A DNA stretch of 64,000 bases from the NCBI GenBank assembly GCA_964384025.1, contig CAYLJJ010000004.1:62001-126000 (forward strand), written 5' to 3'. Of the stretch, positions 33,708-42,218 are shown piece after piece; position 1 is the first letter of the stretch, and the number at the start of each line of letters is the position of its first letter. Made by a program: the position numbers and the translations under genes. The DNA comes from CAYLJJ01 sp964384025. GTDB lineage: Bacteria; Myxococcota_A; Bradymonadia; UBA7976; UBA1532. The notes beneath the pieces are model-generated. The model was not told the DNA's origin and made no database searches. It saw only the letters and a list, made by a program, of their open reading frames with translations.

Positions 33708-35891
33708 ATGAAGCCTCACTCCAAGCTCCTCTCTCCTTTCGATCTGGGACCTTTGACGCTCCCCAATCGCATCATCATGCCTGCGATGGATCCCTCTTTA
33801 GCGAACCCTGACGGCAGCTTAGAAGCGCGCAGCTTTGAGCACTATCGCCGCCGCGCTCAGGGGGGGGTGGGGTTGATCATCACGGGGAATATGGCCTGTG
33901 AGCTTCGAGGGCGAGTGAGCCCCTGGATGCCGCTGATCAGCGATGACCGTTTCCTGTTCGGTCTGGAGCGGTTGGCGACGGAGGTCCACACAGAGGGGGG
34001 GCGGATCTTCTTTCAGATCAGCCACGCGGGGCGACAAACTTTAGCGCATCACGCTGGTGAAGTGGTTTCCGCCAGCGCCCTGCCCTGCCCCCTCCTTAAA
34101 AGCCACCCTCGGGCGCTGGAGAGTGAAGAGGTGGAGGCCCTCGCGGAGCGCTTCGCCCAGGCCGTAGAGCGAGCCAAGCGCGCGGGGGCCGATGGGGTCG
34201 AGCTGCATATGGCTCATGGTTACCTGATCGCTCAGTTCCTCAGCCCCTACAGCAACAAGCGCGAGGATCGTTGGGGGGAAGGGATTAAGACCGCCTTCGC
34301 AGAGGAGATCTTGAGGCGCAGCCGGGCGCGGGTGGGTCCTGAGTGGCCTATCCAGTGTCGCATCAGCGCAGATGAGTTTGTTCCAGGGGGGATCGAGATC
34401 GAACTGGCGAAGCAGCAGGCCCAAGCTCTAGAGGCGGCGGGGGCCACCTCCATCTCGGTGAGCGCCTGCAACTATGAGAGCTACCACCTTAATATGCCCG
34501 CCTGCTATCTGCCTCGGGGGACCTTCGCGCCTTTGGCAGCGAAGATCAGAGGAGCCTTGAAGATCCCTGTGGTGGCGGTGGGGCGCTTTGATCCAGGCTC
34601 TGCTGAGGCCGCGCTCAAGGCGGGGCAGGCTGATCTGATCGCTCTGGGCCGCGCTCTCTTGGCGGATCCCGATCTACCTCAGCATCTAAGCGCGGGGAAC
34701 GCGGATCGCGTCCGCCCCTGCTTGGCCTGTAATCGCTGCGCTGAGGCGGTGGGTCGGGGAGCGATCTGCTGCACGAACAACCCTGAACTGGGGCTCAAAT
34801 CCCAGAGCCCGCCCCTGCCAGCTCAACCTCCCGGCTCTATCGCAGTGATTGGGGGTGGACCTGCGGGCCTCAACGCAGCCACCGAGCTGGCTCGCAGAGG
34901 GCATCAGGTTCAGCTCTGGGACCCCATGCCAGGCGGGAAACTCTGGCAAGCCGCCCGCCCCCCTAAGAAGAAGATCTACGCTGACTATGCCCGCTGGCTG
35001 ATCCAGGAGGCGACGAGGGCAGGTGTAGAGATCAGGCGCCAGCGAGTGGAGCAAGCGCCAGAGGCAGATCTCTGTGTCTGGGCTACAGGAGCAGAGCCTG
35101 CCCCACCGCCTCAGATCCCCGGCTTGGAGGAGCAGGTTGGGCGGCGCACGGTGGAGTCTTTTTTGAGCGATCCTGGCCAAGCTGAGCATCTCTTGATCAT
35201 CGGTGGTGGTGCTGAGGGGGCTGAACTGGCTGACGCTGCCGCTCAGGTGGAAGGGATCAAGAGGATCAGCGTGGTGGAGCGGCGCCCCAAGATCGGTCTA
35301 GGGCTGCCCTCCAGTCTCCGTAGGCTTCTGCTTCAACGCCTTCAAGAGGCGGAGGTCAAGCTCTATACCCGGCGTCAAGTTGGACGCCTGAGCCCTGAGG
35401 GGGTTGAGTTGGTCGATCATCGGGGGCGCTCAAAAGAATACCTCCCTCCGATCGATCAGCTGATCTTCGCCATCGGCGCTCAGTTTGCTAAAGCTTTGGA
35501 GCTTCACTCTCTGGGAGATTGTCGAGAACCAGGCAGGATTTTAGAGGCTGTTCGAGATGGTTGGAGGTGGGGGCGCAGCCTGGAATCAGGACTTTTCAAG
35601 ATCGCTGCTCTATGTCAGGATGCCGAAACATCAAAGGAGACACCAATGCTGACTACAGATAAATTCCTTGAGATCCTCCGAACCCGTTACGATCATCGCT
35701 CCGCTGAGGTGGTCTTTAACCGCCTCTGTAAAGAGAAGAACTTAAAGAGCAAGGGACCTTTTGATGAGAAAGCGGTGGATCGGTTTATCGACGGCTTGAT
35801 GGACTTTGAGGCTCGGGTTGCTGAGGTTCCCACCCTCCTCCGTGAGGCGCTGGCCAATAAGGCGAGCGCTCCAGCATCCACCGTAAAATAA
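33708..35891 (+). CDS. Old Yellow Enzyme-type NADH:flavin oxidoreductase (FadH-like) with extra C-terminal domain
   Basis: 727 residues. Residues 1-330 form an FMN-binding TIM barrel (LGPLTLPNRIIMPAM, QISHAGRQ, GVELHMAHGYLIAQFLSPY). A Cys cluster CLACNRC...CC for a [4Fe-4S] centre follows. An FAD/NAD(P) domain with two dinucleotide motifs (IAVIGGGPAGLNAA, LLIIGGGAEGAELA) runs to about 625. This matches 2,4-dienoyl-CoA reductase and 2-enoate reductases, which reduce activated C=C bonds; the substrate is unknown. The last 81 residues are an added helical segment that has its own ribosome site and ATG at 35646. The whole reads in one frame. Confidence 0.88.
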   Translation: MKPHSKLLSPFDLGPLTLPNRIIMPAMDPSLANPDGSLEARSFEHYRRRAQGGVGLIITGNMACELRGRVSPWMPLISDDRFLFGLERLATEVHTEGGRIFFQISHAGRQTLAHHAGEVVSASALPCPLLKSHPRALESEEVEALAERFAQAVERAKRAGADGVELHMAHGYLIAQFLSPYSNKREDRWGEGIKTAFAEEILRRSRARVGPEWPIQCRISADEFVPGGIEIELAKQQAQALEAAGATSISVSACNYESYHLNMPACYLPRGTFAPLAAKIRGALKIPVVAVGRFDPGSAEAALKAGQADLIALGRALLADPDLPQHLSAGNADRVRPCLACNRCAEAVGRGAICCTNNPELGLKSQSPPLPAQPPGSIAVIGGGPAGLNAATELARRGHQVQLWDPMPGGKLWQAARPPKKKIYADYARWLIQEATRAGVEIRRQRVEQAPEADLCVWATGAEPAPPPQIPGLEEQVGRRTVESFLSDPGQAEHLLIIGGGAEGAELADAAAQVEGIKRISVVERRPKIGLGLPSSLRRLLLQRLQEAEVKLYTRRQVGRLSPEGVELVDHRGRSKEYLPPIDQLIFAIGAQFAKALELHSLGDCREPGRILEAVRDGWRWGRSLESGLFKIAALCQDAETSKETPMLTTDKFLEILRTRYDHRSAEVVFNRLCKEKNLKSKGPFDEKAVDRFIDGLMDFEARVAEVPTLLREALANKASAPASTVK
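35646..35891 (+). CDS. Possible internally initiated small helical protein within the OYE reductase gene
   Basis: AAAGGAGACACCA directly precedes an in-frame ATG encoding 81 residues (MLTTDKFLEILRTRYDHRSA to the shared stop). The predicted helical peptide has charged and hydrophobic spacing typical of a folded small protein and is unlike the FAD domain before it. Either it is a separate protein made by internal initiation, or an ancestral neighbour fused by loss of the upstream stop. I do not recognise the family. Confidence 0.45.
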   Translation: MLTTDKFLEILRTRYDHRSAEVVFNRLCKEKNLKSKGPFDEKAVDRFIDGLMDFEARVAEVPTLLREALANKASAPASTVK

Positions 35892-35940
35892 TCCAGGTTT
35901 TGGTTCTGTTGGGCCTGATGCTCAAGGATCGCGTAGAACA

Positions 35941-35991
35941 GAGGCTCTGCAGCGCCAGCTCCCCGCTCAGAAGGAGAGAACACAGAGCCTC
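35941..35991. repeat. Inverted repeat between convergent genes
   Basis: GAGGCTCTG (35941-35949) and CAGAGCCTC (35983-35991) are perfect 9-base complements with a 33-base loop. They lie between the OYE reductase and rpoZ, which converge. No T-run follows on either strand, so a bidirectional terminator is only a possibility. Confidence 0.35.
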
Positions 35992-36039
35992 GTTGAAGCA
36001 GGAGGGGTGCTGAGCTGACTGGAGCGAACTCGATAGGCT

Positions 36040-36342
36040 CTAGATGAGGGGGCTGCTCTCTTCGAGGAAGTTCTCTGGATCGGTTGAGTGCTCGGCCAAT
36101 TTATCCAACCTCTGAGAGACCAGCTTCTGCTTGGCGCTGAACACCGTGCTCATCACCTCCTCTCGGAACTTAACCCGACCTGTCGCGATCTCGCGGATCG
36201 AGCGTACAACATCCTTGTTTTTACACTCCACAAGGGGCCTGCTTCCACGGTGCAGCTGGCGATATCGGAGGGCAGAGAGGTGGACAACCGCGAAGCGATC
36301 GGGGATCTGCCGGAGCGCATCTTCAACAGTGACTCGCGCCAA
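36040..36342 (-). CDS. rpoZ: RNA polymerase omega subunit
   Basis: 100 residues beginning MARVTVEDALRQIPDRFAVV, the family start. The start codon is TTG, with GGAGAAGGCACC upstream. Omega helps assemble and stabilise core RNA polymerase around beta-prime. The conserved first helix and the region around KNKDVVRSIREIATGRV are present, and the tail is acidic and variable as usual. It is divergent from the fliJ-like gene by 68 bases, which must hold both promoters. Confidence 0.88.
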   Translation of the reverse strand: MARVTVEDALRQIPDRFAVVHLSALRYRQLHRGSRPLVECKNKDVVRSIREIATGRVKFREEVMSTVFSAKQKLVSQRLDKLAEHSTDPENFLEESSPLI

Positions 36343-36410
36343 GGTGCCTTCTCCATAATTTTAAGAAAAGATAGCTGTGATTCTGCTCTCTTAACTCCTC
36401 TCTGTCAATC

Positions 36411-36839
36411 ATGAGGGCTTTCCGCTTCCGCTTTGAGGCGGTCTTGAAGCAGCGTAAGCTCTTGCTGGAGCAGGCTCAAACAGCGTTGGCGGCCCAAAAA
36501 GAGATCTGTACAAAGCAAGAGGAGGTCCTCCTCGCTTTGGAAGAGCAACTGCAAAAGACAGGGGCGGAGGGGCCGCAGGTTGGAAGCCCTTTAGATCTAC
36601 GACGAGAGGCGCTTCGCCAGAGGTTTCGGGCTGATTTAAGAGCACAGATCGAGGCGCAGAAAGCTCAATTATTAAGGGAGGAGGAGCGCTTAGAGCTTCT
36701 CCTCAAGCAGCTCAGGGAGGCTCATAGAGAGTTCAGGGCGATGGAGGTCTTAGAGGAGCGGGACCGCGAGGCTTGGCGTACAGAGTTTAGACGCGCTGAG
36801 CAGAAGGAGGCGGATGAACAGAACAACCAACGGCGTTGA
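36411..36839 (+). CDS. FliJ-like coiled-coil protein
   Basis: 142 residues, nearly all charged coiled coil. The start MRAFRFRFEAVLKQRKLLLE fits the pattern F-x-F-R-x-E-x-VL-x-x-R of flagellar export chaperone FliJ, which binds the FliI/FlhA export apparatus. FliJ-like coils are weakly conserved, so the call leans on the start pattern, the length and the tail-to-tail position next to fliA-flhG-flhF (1 base between stops). Generic coiled-coil protein is the alternative. Confidence 0.6.
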   Translation: MRAFRFRFEAVLKQRKLLLEQAQTALAAQKEICTKQEEVLLALEEQLQKTGAEGPQVGSPLDLRREALRQRFRADLRAQIEAQKAQLLREEERLELLLKQLREAHREFRAMEVLEERDREAWRTEFRRAEQKEADEQNNQRR

Positions 36840-36840
36840 G

Positions 36841-37569
36841 TCAGGGCCTCTTAAGGCGCTTCTTGAGACGCCTTACAGAGTCACTGTGGATCTGGCTGAT
36901 ACGAGACTCTGTGCGCTCCAGCACCCGCCCGATCTCCTTAAAGTTCAAGCCCTCTTGATAGTAGAGCGCCATCACAAAGCGATTTCGCTCGGGGAGGGCC
37001 TCTAGAGCCTCAGCTAGAGAGCCTCTGAGTTCTCCCAAGAGGGTATGCGCGAAGGGATCTTCAGACTGCCCCCGCGCCAGCAACTCCCAGGTCTCCTCTC
37101 TGCTCTCTGCTGAGACCTGCCCCAAATCATCCAGGGTCAGAAACTGAGCCTGCTCTTTCTGAAGAAGCAAGCTCTCAACCTCCTTCTCACCCATCTCACA
37201 AGCTTCAGCCAGCTCTTTCTGTTTGGGCTCTCTTCCCAGGCGTTGCCGCAGCTCCTCGCGACAGGCGCTCACCCGCTTGGCTTTGATGCGCGTACCTCTG
37301 GAGAGGAAGTCATAGGAGCGCAGTTCATCCAACATCGCTCCCTTGATACGAAACTCAGCGAAGGTCTCAAAGGAGATACCTCGACCTGGATCAAAACGAT
37401 CGATGGCATGAAGAAGACCGATGGTGCCTACAGAGATAAGGTCATCCAGCTCGACTGAAGAGGGCAGGCGGTGGAGCATACGATAAGCCACCCGCTGAAC
37501 GAGGGGGGCATAGCGGCGGACCTGCTCATTGCGCGCTTGGCGACGGTAAGCTTGAATGCCACGGTTCAT
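36841..37569 (-). CDS. fliA: FliA/WhiG-family sigma factor (sigma28 type)
   Basis: 242 residues with region 2 (YAPLVQRVAYRMLHRLPSSV, DDLISVGTIGLLHAIDRFDP, FETFAEFRIKGAMLDELRS), a short region 3 and region 4 (LPERNRFVMALYYQEGLNFK, then the helix-turn-helix ESRISQIHSDSVRRLKK). This pattern is characteristic of the flagellar sigma factor controlling late flagellar and chemotaxis genes. It lies 2 bases downstream of flhG on the same strand, giving the common order flhF-flhG-fliA. Confidence 0.93.
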   Translation of the reverse strand: MNRGIQAYRRQARNEQVRRYAPLVQRVAYRMLHRLPSSVELDDLISVGTIGLLHAIDRFDPGRGISFETFAEFRIKGAMLDELRSYDFLSRGTRIKAKRVSACREELRQRLGREPKQKELAEACEMGEKEVESLLLQKEQAQFLTLDDLGQVSAESREETWELLARGQSEDPFAHTLLGELRGSLAEALEALPERNRFVMALYYQEGLNFKEIGRVLERTESRISQIHSDSVRRLKKRLKRP

Positions 37570-37571
37570 CT

Positions 37572-38417
37572 CTACTTTGCTCCCAAAAGCCTCCTCCAGA
37601 AAAACTGGAGGTTTCCGCTGGGTCCTCGTCGTGGAGGACGCGCGGCCAGATCTTCGCTGATCTTAAGGATCGCTTGGCTGGCAGGGGCTTTAGGGAAAGC
37701 CTCAAGGATGAGCTGGCGCTTGATCACCGCCTGACTCATACGCTCATCTCGGGGGACAAATCCGAGGAAGTCGATAGAGATATCCAGGTACTGATCGGCG
37801 ACCTCACTGAGACGACGATAAACCTGAATCGCCTGCCGTCGATGTCCAACCTGATTGACGATCAAAAGAAAACGTTTAACTCCATGATCTACGCTGAGGA
37901 CCTTCATTGTGGCATAGGCGTCAGCGAAGGAGGTGGGCTCGGGGGTGGCAACGACGATCACCTCCTGGGCAGCAGAGTTAAAGAAGAGAACATTCTTTCC
38001 AATCCCCGCTCCTGTATCCAAGAGCAGCATATCAAAATGAGTCTGGAGTTGGTCCAGCCCAGAGAGGAGCTGAAGGACCTGTTCATCTCTCAGATGAGTC
38101 AAAGATTGAACGCCTGAAGCAGCGGGGAGGACCGTGACTCCTGGGGGGCCCTCTAAGAGGAGACTCTCCAGGTCCAACTCTCCTGCGAAGAACTCTTTTA
38201 AACTGGCTGTTGGTCTTAAGCCCAAGAGGATATCGACATTGGCGAGGCCCATATCAGCATCGATGAGCAGGACCGAGCGTCCAAGGCGACCAAATTGAAG
38301 GGCCATATTGCAGATGAGGTTGGTTTTACCAACCCCGCCCTTCCCGCTGGTGATGGAGAGGATCTGCATAGGGCGTGTGCTCCCTGTGATCATTCGGAGT
38401 GTGGAGGCCTGATCCAA
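37572..38417 (-). CDS. flhG: MinD-like ATPase FlhG (FleN), flagellar number regulator
   Basis: 281 residues. MQILSITSGKGGVGKTNLIC is a deviant Walker A, LIDADMGLANVDILLGLRP the MinD/FlhG signature, and LLLDTGAGIGKNVLFF the Walker B region. A TTG start at 38417 with GAGGCGAGGAC upstream gives a 16-residue leader; in-frame ATGs at codons 9 and 17 are alternatives. FlhG limits flagellar number and placement and acts on FlhF. It is encoded between flhF and fliA on one transcript. Confidence 0.92.
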   Translation of the reverse strand: MDQASTLRMITGSTRPMQILSITSGKGGVGKTNLICNMALQFGRLGRSVLLIDADMGLANVDILLGLRPTASLKEFFAGELDLESLLLEGPPGVTVLPAASGVQSLTHLRDEQVLQLLSGLDQLQTHFDMLLLDTGAGIGKNVLFFNSAAQEVIVVATPEPTSFADAYATMKVLSVDHGVKRFLLIVNQVGHRRQAIQVYRRLSEVADQYLDISIDFLGFVPRDERMSQAVIKRQLILEAFPKAPASQAILKISEDLAARPPRRGPSGNLQFFWRRLLGAK

Positions 38418-38495
38418 GTCCTCGCCTCTCTCTCAAAGATCGCTAAAGTATCCTCTTGATGGCCTAGAGAGCAATGATCTGAGGTTCTGATTTTC

Positions 38496-39689
38496 TCAAG
38501 AGGCCTGCGCCAGGGAGTAACGTTGCCTGAGCCCCTGAGCGATACGGAGAGCGAGGCGCTGAGGCTCCGCACGCTCGATATCCTCTGGGACCTTCTGACC
38601 ATCGGTGATCCAGGCCAGAGGGCGGCCTGCACGGCGTCCCAAGCTGTGGATCGTCCCCGGCGCAGAGGTCTCATCCAACTTGGTAATGCAGAGGAGATCA
38701 TAGCTCAACTCCTCGAAGGCTTCGAGGGCGCTAAAGAGATCCTGCTCGCGAGTGCTGGCGGCGAGGGTGAGGATCAACTCTCCACCCCAGCCCTTGGGGA
38801 AGAAGCGCCCCAAGACTTTAAGCTGTTCGCTGGCTTGGGGGCTCCGCCCTGCGCTGTCTACTAAGATGAGATCAAAGCGCTTCAAAGATTCCAGGATCTG
38901 GGGCAGCTCCTCTGGTCGTCGCGCTACTTTAAGAGGACACTCCAGGATCTCCGCATAGCGGCTGAGTTGCTCTACTGCGGCCATACGGAAGGTGTCCACG
39001 GTGACCAGAGCTACAGAGCGGCCTGAGAGCAGCTTGGCTCGCGCTGCAACCTTGGCGATGGTGGTGGTCTTCCCCACCCCCGTAGGACCCACAAAGGCGA
39101 GGCAACGCGCCCGTTCAAGATCTAAAGCGCAGTCAAGCTCTCGCTCTAGGAGCTGGGCCAGCCTTTGTTGAGTCGCGGGATCTTCAGGTCGCCGATCTCC
39201 CAGCTCCTCTGCGATCTCCCTCGCGTCGCTCAAACCCAAGCGCTGGAGAGCCTCTTGGAGAGGCGCAGAACGCTGTCCTAAAATCAGGGACTTAAGCGCC
39301 TCAAGGTGCTGTTCCAGGCCCGCGATGGTCTCTCGGAAGAGAGCCTCGCTGACATAGGCTCCTGAGGGAGCGTTGGACTTTTGGCAGGAGGGTGTCAACT
39401 CAGGCTGGCTTTGAGAGGGAGCTAAACTCTGCGCGAGAAAAGCAGCGCGCTCTGCAAAAGGGTTGAGCAGCGCCTCTCGTTCAGGATCTCCCTGGGGGTG
39501 GGATGGGCGTTTATAGCTCCTCCCAGGATTGCTCCTTGGGGCTGGATCAGAGGAGCGAGCTTGGATCTCCACATAGCGTTGGCCTCGATCTGTCCCTCTC
39601 TGAGTTCCTTCAATCACCGCTTCGGAGCCAAGCTCTGCCTTTAAGCGGGTAACCGCCTCCTGCATCGTTCGCCCCCTAAAGCGCCTCAA
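38496..39689 (-). CDS. flhF: Signal-recognition-type GTPase FlhF
   Basis: 397 residues. The TTG start with GAGGAGGAG upstream gives MRRFRGRTMQEAVTRLKAEL, the FlhF B-domain start. A variable linker and a helical N domain lead to an SRP54-type G domain: LAFVGPTGVGKTTTIAKVAA (P loop, about 190), VALVTVDTFRMAAVEQL, LILVDSAGRSPQ and CITKLDE. FlhF recruits early flagellar components to the assembly site. It is the first gene of flhF-flhG-fliA and is divergent from priA. Confidence 0.93.
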   Translation of the reverse strand: MRRFRGRTMQEAVTRLKAELGSEAVIEGTQRGTDRGQRYVEIQARSSDPAPRSNPGRSYKRPSHPQGDPEREALLNPFAERAAFLAQSLAPSQSQPELTPSCQKSNAPSGAYVSEALFRETIAGLEQHLEALKSLILGQRSAPLQEALQRLGLSDAREIAEELGDRRPEDPATQQRLAQLLERELDCALDLERARCLAFVGPTGVGKTTTIAKVAARAKLLSGRSVALVTVDTFRMAAVEQLSRYAEILECPLKVARRPEELPQILESLKRFDLILVDSAGRSPQASEQLKVLGRFFPKGWGGELILTLAASTREQDLFSALEAFEELSYDLLCITKLDETSAPGTIHSLGRRAGRPLAWITDGQKVPEDIERAEPQRLALRIAQGLRQRYSLAQAS

Positions 39690-39815
39690 AAGCTCCTCCT
39701 CAGATTGATGTTTCGACGCTCAAAGCAAGGGCTGTTCCCCGTCTGTTCAAGGGGGCTACACATTCTTCTCAAATTCATCGACACTGTCGGAGCCCAGAGG
39801 AACTTTGGGGGAGGC

Positions 39816-42218
39816 GTGGAGAAGAAACTCACGGTCGAGATCGCAGTTCCGGTGCCCCTCCGCCGTCTCTTTCACTATCAGATCTCTCCAGATCAATTAG
39901 AGCAGGCACAGCCGGGAGCCCGCGCCTTGGTGCCCTTCCGAAGGCGTAAGATGATGGGTTATATCCTGAGCTGTGGGACTCCAGCACCCGAGGGGATTAA
40001 GCTGGCTCGAGTCTTAGAGTTCCCCGACGAGCTGCCCACCTTCACCCCCGCCCTACTCAGACTCCTTAAGTGGATGTCGAGCTATTATCTGGCGCCGATA
40101 GGCGAGCTGATGAAGGCTGCCCATCCCCCGGGTACAAACCCCAAGGGGATCTGGATCTTAGAGCTGACTGAGGCGGGCCATCAAGCTGAGACAGATGAAC
40201 CCACTCGCGTCTGCCTCGAGCAGCTGCGGGGGGGACCACAGCCCTTGGAGAATCTGGAGTTTCGCCCCGCTGACAGCCACCTCCGCCGCTGGGTAGAAGC
40301 GGGCTGGGTGATCAAGCGTCAGAAGCTGCTCGCGCCCAGCATAGAGGTGCGTAAGGAGCGCTGTTATCGTGCCCTCTTGCCTCCCCCCGATGCTCCCCGG
40401 GGCCCAGGAGGGCGCCCTCTTCGCCGCGATGAGATCCACGCTTGGATGATCGGACAAGGGCAGGTCTCCGCTGCGCTGCTGAGGGCGGAGTTTAAGAACA
40501 GTCGCACGCACCTTAAGCGCCTAATTGAGGAGGGCAGCATCGCCGAGGAGCAGGTGGAGGTGATCCGAGATCCCTTCTTTGGCGCCTCGGTCCCCAAGGA
40601 CACCCCTCTTGTGCTGACTCAAGCCCAAAAGCGAGCGGTCCAGAGCATCAACAGCTGCTCAGGCTTCCAGGGCTTCCTCCTTCATGGGATCACCGGCAGC
40701 GGTAAGACAGAGGTCTACCTCAGGGTGATCCAGACGATGCTCACCAAGGGAAAAGGTGCTCTGGTGTTGGTGCCGGAGATCGCCCTGACCCCTCAACTCG
40801 TGCGGCGCTTTCGGGCGCGCCTGGGAGACTCCATCGCTGTGCTCCACAGCGGCCTTTCTCAGGGGGCTCGCTTTGATCAATGGCGTCGCCTCCGTCGGGG
40901 AGAGCTACAGATCTTGATTGGGGCACGCTCAGGAATCTTCGCTCCGGTCAAGGAGCTGGGGCTGATCATCGTCGATGAGGAGCATGATCCCTCCTTTAAG
41001 CAGACCGAGGGGGTTCGCTACCACGGTCGCGATATGGCCCTGATGCGGGGTCTGATGGAGGGCGCGGTGGTAGTGCTGGGCTCAGCAACCCCCTCTCTGG
41101 AGAGCCTACACAATGTTCGACAGAAGAAGCTCCAACTCCTCAGCTTGAGTGAGCGACCTACGGGGAGCGCTCTCCCCAACGTCGAGATGGTGGATCTCAA
41201 GAAATATCGCCCCCCCAAGGATGCCTCTGCGCTCTCTGTTCCCCTGCGAGATGCCTTGGCTCTGGTGCTCGCGCGTAAGGAGCAGGCGATCCTCTTTCTG
41301 AATCGCCGAGGCTTCTCCAATGTGGTGCTCTGTATGGGCTGTGGTGAGGTGATCCAGTGTGACAGCTGCGCCATCTCTATGACTTGGCACCAGCGTCAGC
41401 AGCTCCTGGTTTGTCACTACTGTGATGCTCAACGCTCCCTACCCCAGCGCTGCCCCCATTGCGGCTCTACCAGCCTTCAGCTCCCAGGACAGGGCACCGA
41501 ACGGGTTGAGGATGATCTCCAGAAGCTATACCCGGGGGCTCGTATCGCGCGCATGGATCGAGACACCGCCACGGGCCACAAGCTGGAGGGGATCCTGTCG
41601 CGTATGCGTACAGGCAAGATCGATATCCTCGTTGGCACCCAGATGGTCACCAAGGGTCACGATTTCCCACAGGTCACCCTGGTGGGCATTTTAGCGGCGG
41701 ACAACAGCCTCAAGTTCCCCGATTTTCGCTCAGCGGAGCGCACCTTTCAGCTCCTCACCCAAGTAGCAGGGCGGGCGGGGCGTGGAGATCGCCCAGGGCG
41801 GGTCCTAGTGCAGACCTGGGATCCAGAGCATTTTGCACTTCAAGCAGTCTTGGGGCATGACTTCGCCGCCTTCTCGACCGAGGAGCTGAGCCGTCGTCGC
41901 CTCTTGGGTTATCCCCCCTACCGCTACGCTCTGCACTTTCGTATGGATGGTGTTCAGCCCAAGGAGGTGGTGGCCCTGGCGCTGCGGGTTGAGCGCTGCC
42001 TCCTTCTGGAGAGAGCGGGTCAGGACGATGGGGTAGAGGTCAAGGGTCCCGCTCCCGCCCCCATTGAGCGTATCCGAGGCCGCAGCCGCTGGGCCTTGCT
42101 TTTGTTGGGGGAGGAGCGCGGGCGCCTCCACGAGTTGGCTGAAGCGGTGCTCAGAGATGTGGAGCCTGGCCAGGGGCTTCGGCTCATCGTCGATGTGGAT
42201 CCCCATGACTTTCTCTGA
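39816..42218 (+). CDS. priA: Primosomal protein N' (replication restart helicase PriA)
   Basis: 800 residues from a GTG after TTTGGGGGAGGC, giving MEKKLTVEIAVPVPLRRLFH; upstream in-frame starts add unlike sequence. The N-terminal DNA-binding domain is followed by a superfamily 2 helicase core with GITGSGKTEVYLRVI (Walker A) and DEEHDPSFKQ (DEEH box). A zinc-binding insertion of paired Cys follows (CMGC, CDSC, CHYC, CPHC), then motifs IV-VI (VAGRAGRGDRPG). It reloads the replisome at stalled forks. Its last 14 bases overlap the following kinase gene. Confidence 0.95.
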   Translation: MEKKLTVEIAVPVPLRRLFHYQISPDQLEQAQPGARALVPFRRRKMMGYILSCGTPAPEGIKLARVLEFPDELPTFTPALLRLLKWMSSYYLAPIGELMKAAHPPGTNPKGIWILELTEAGHQAETDEPTRVCLEQLRGGPQPLENLEFRPADSHLRRWVEAGWVIKRQKLLAPSIEVRKERCYRALLPPPDAPRGPGGRPLRRDEIHAWMIGQGQVSAALLRAEFKNSRTHLKRLIEEGSIAEEQVEVIRDPFFGASVPKDTPLVLTQAQKRAVQSINSCSGFQGFLLHGITGSGKTEVYLRVIQTMLTKGKGALVLVPEIALTPQLVRRFRARLGDSIAVLHSGLSQGARFDQWRRLRRGELQILIGARSGIFAPVKELGLIIVDEEHDPSFKQTEGVRYHGRDMALMRGLMEGAVVVLGSATPSLESLHNVRQKKLQLLSLSERPTGSALPNVEMVDLKKYRPPKDASALSVPLRDALALVLARKEQAILFLNRRGFSNVVLCMGCGEVIQCDSCAISMTWHQRQQLLVCHYCDAQRSLPQRCPHCGSTSLQLPGQGTERVEDDLQKLYPGARIARMDRDTATGHKLEGILSRMRTGKIDILVGTQMVTKGHDFPQVTLVGILAADNSLKFPDFRSAERTFQLLTQVAGRAGRGDRPGRVLVQTWDPEHFALQAVLGHDFAAFSTEELSRRRLLGYPPYRYALHFRMDGVQPKEVVALALRVERCLLLERAGQDDGVEVKGPAPAPIERIRGRSRWALLLLGEERGRLHELAEAVLRDVEPGQGLRLIVDVDPHDFL

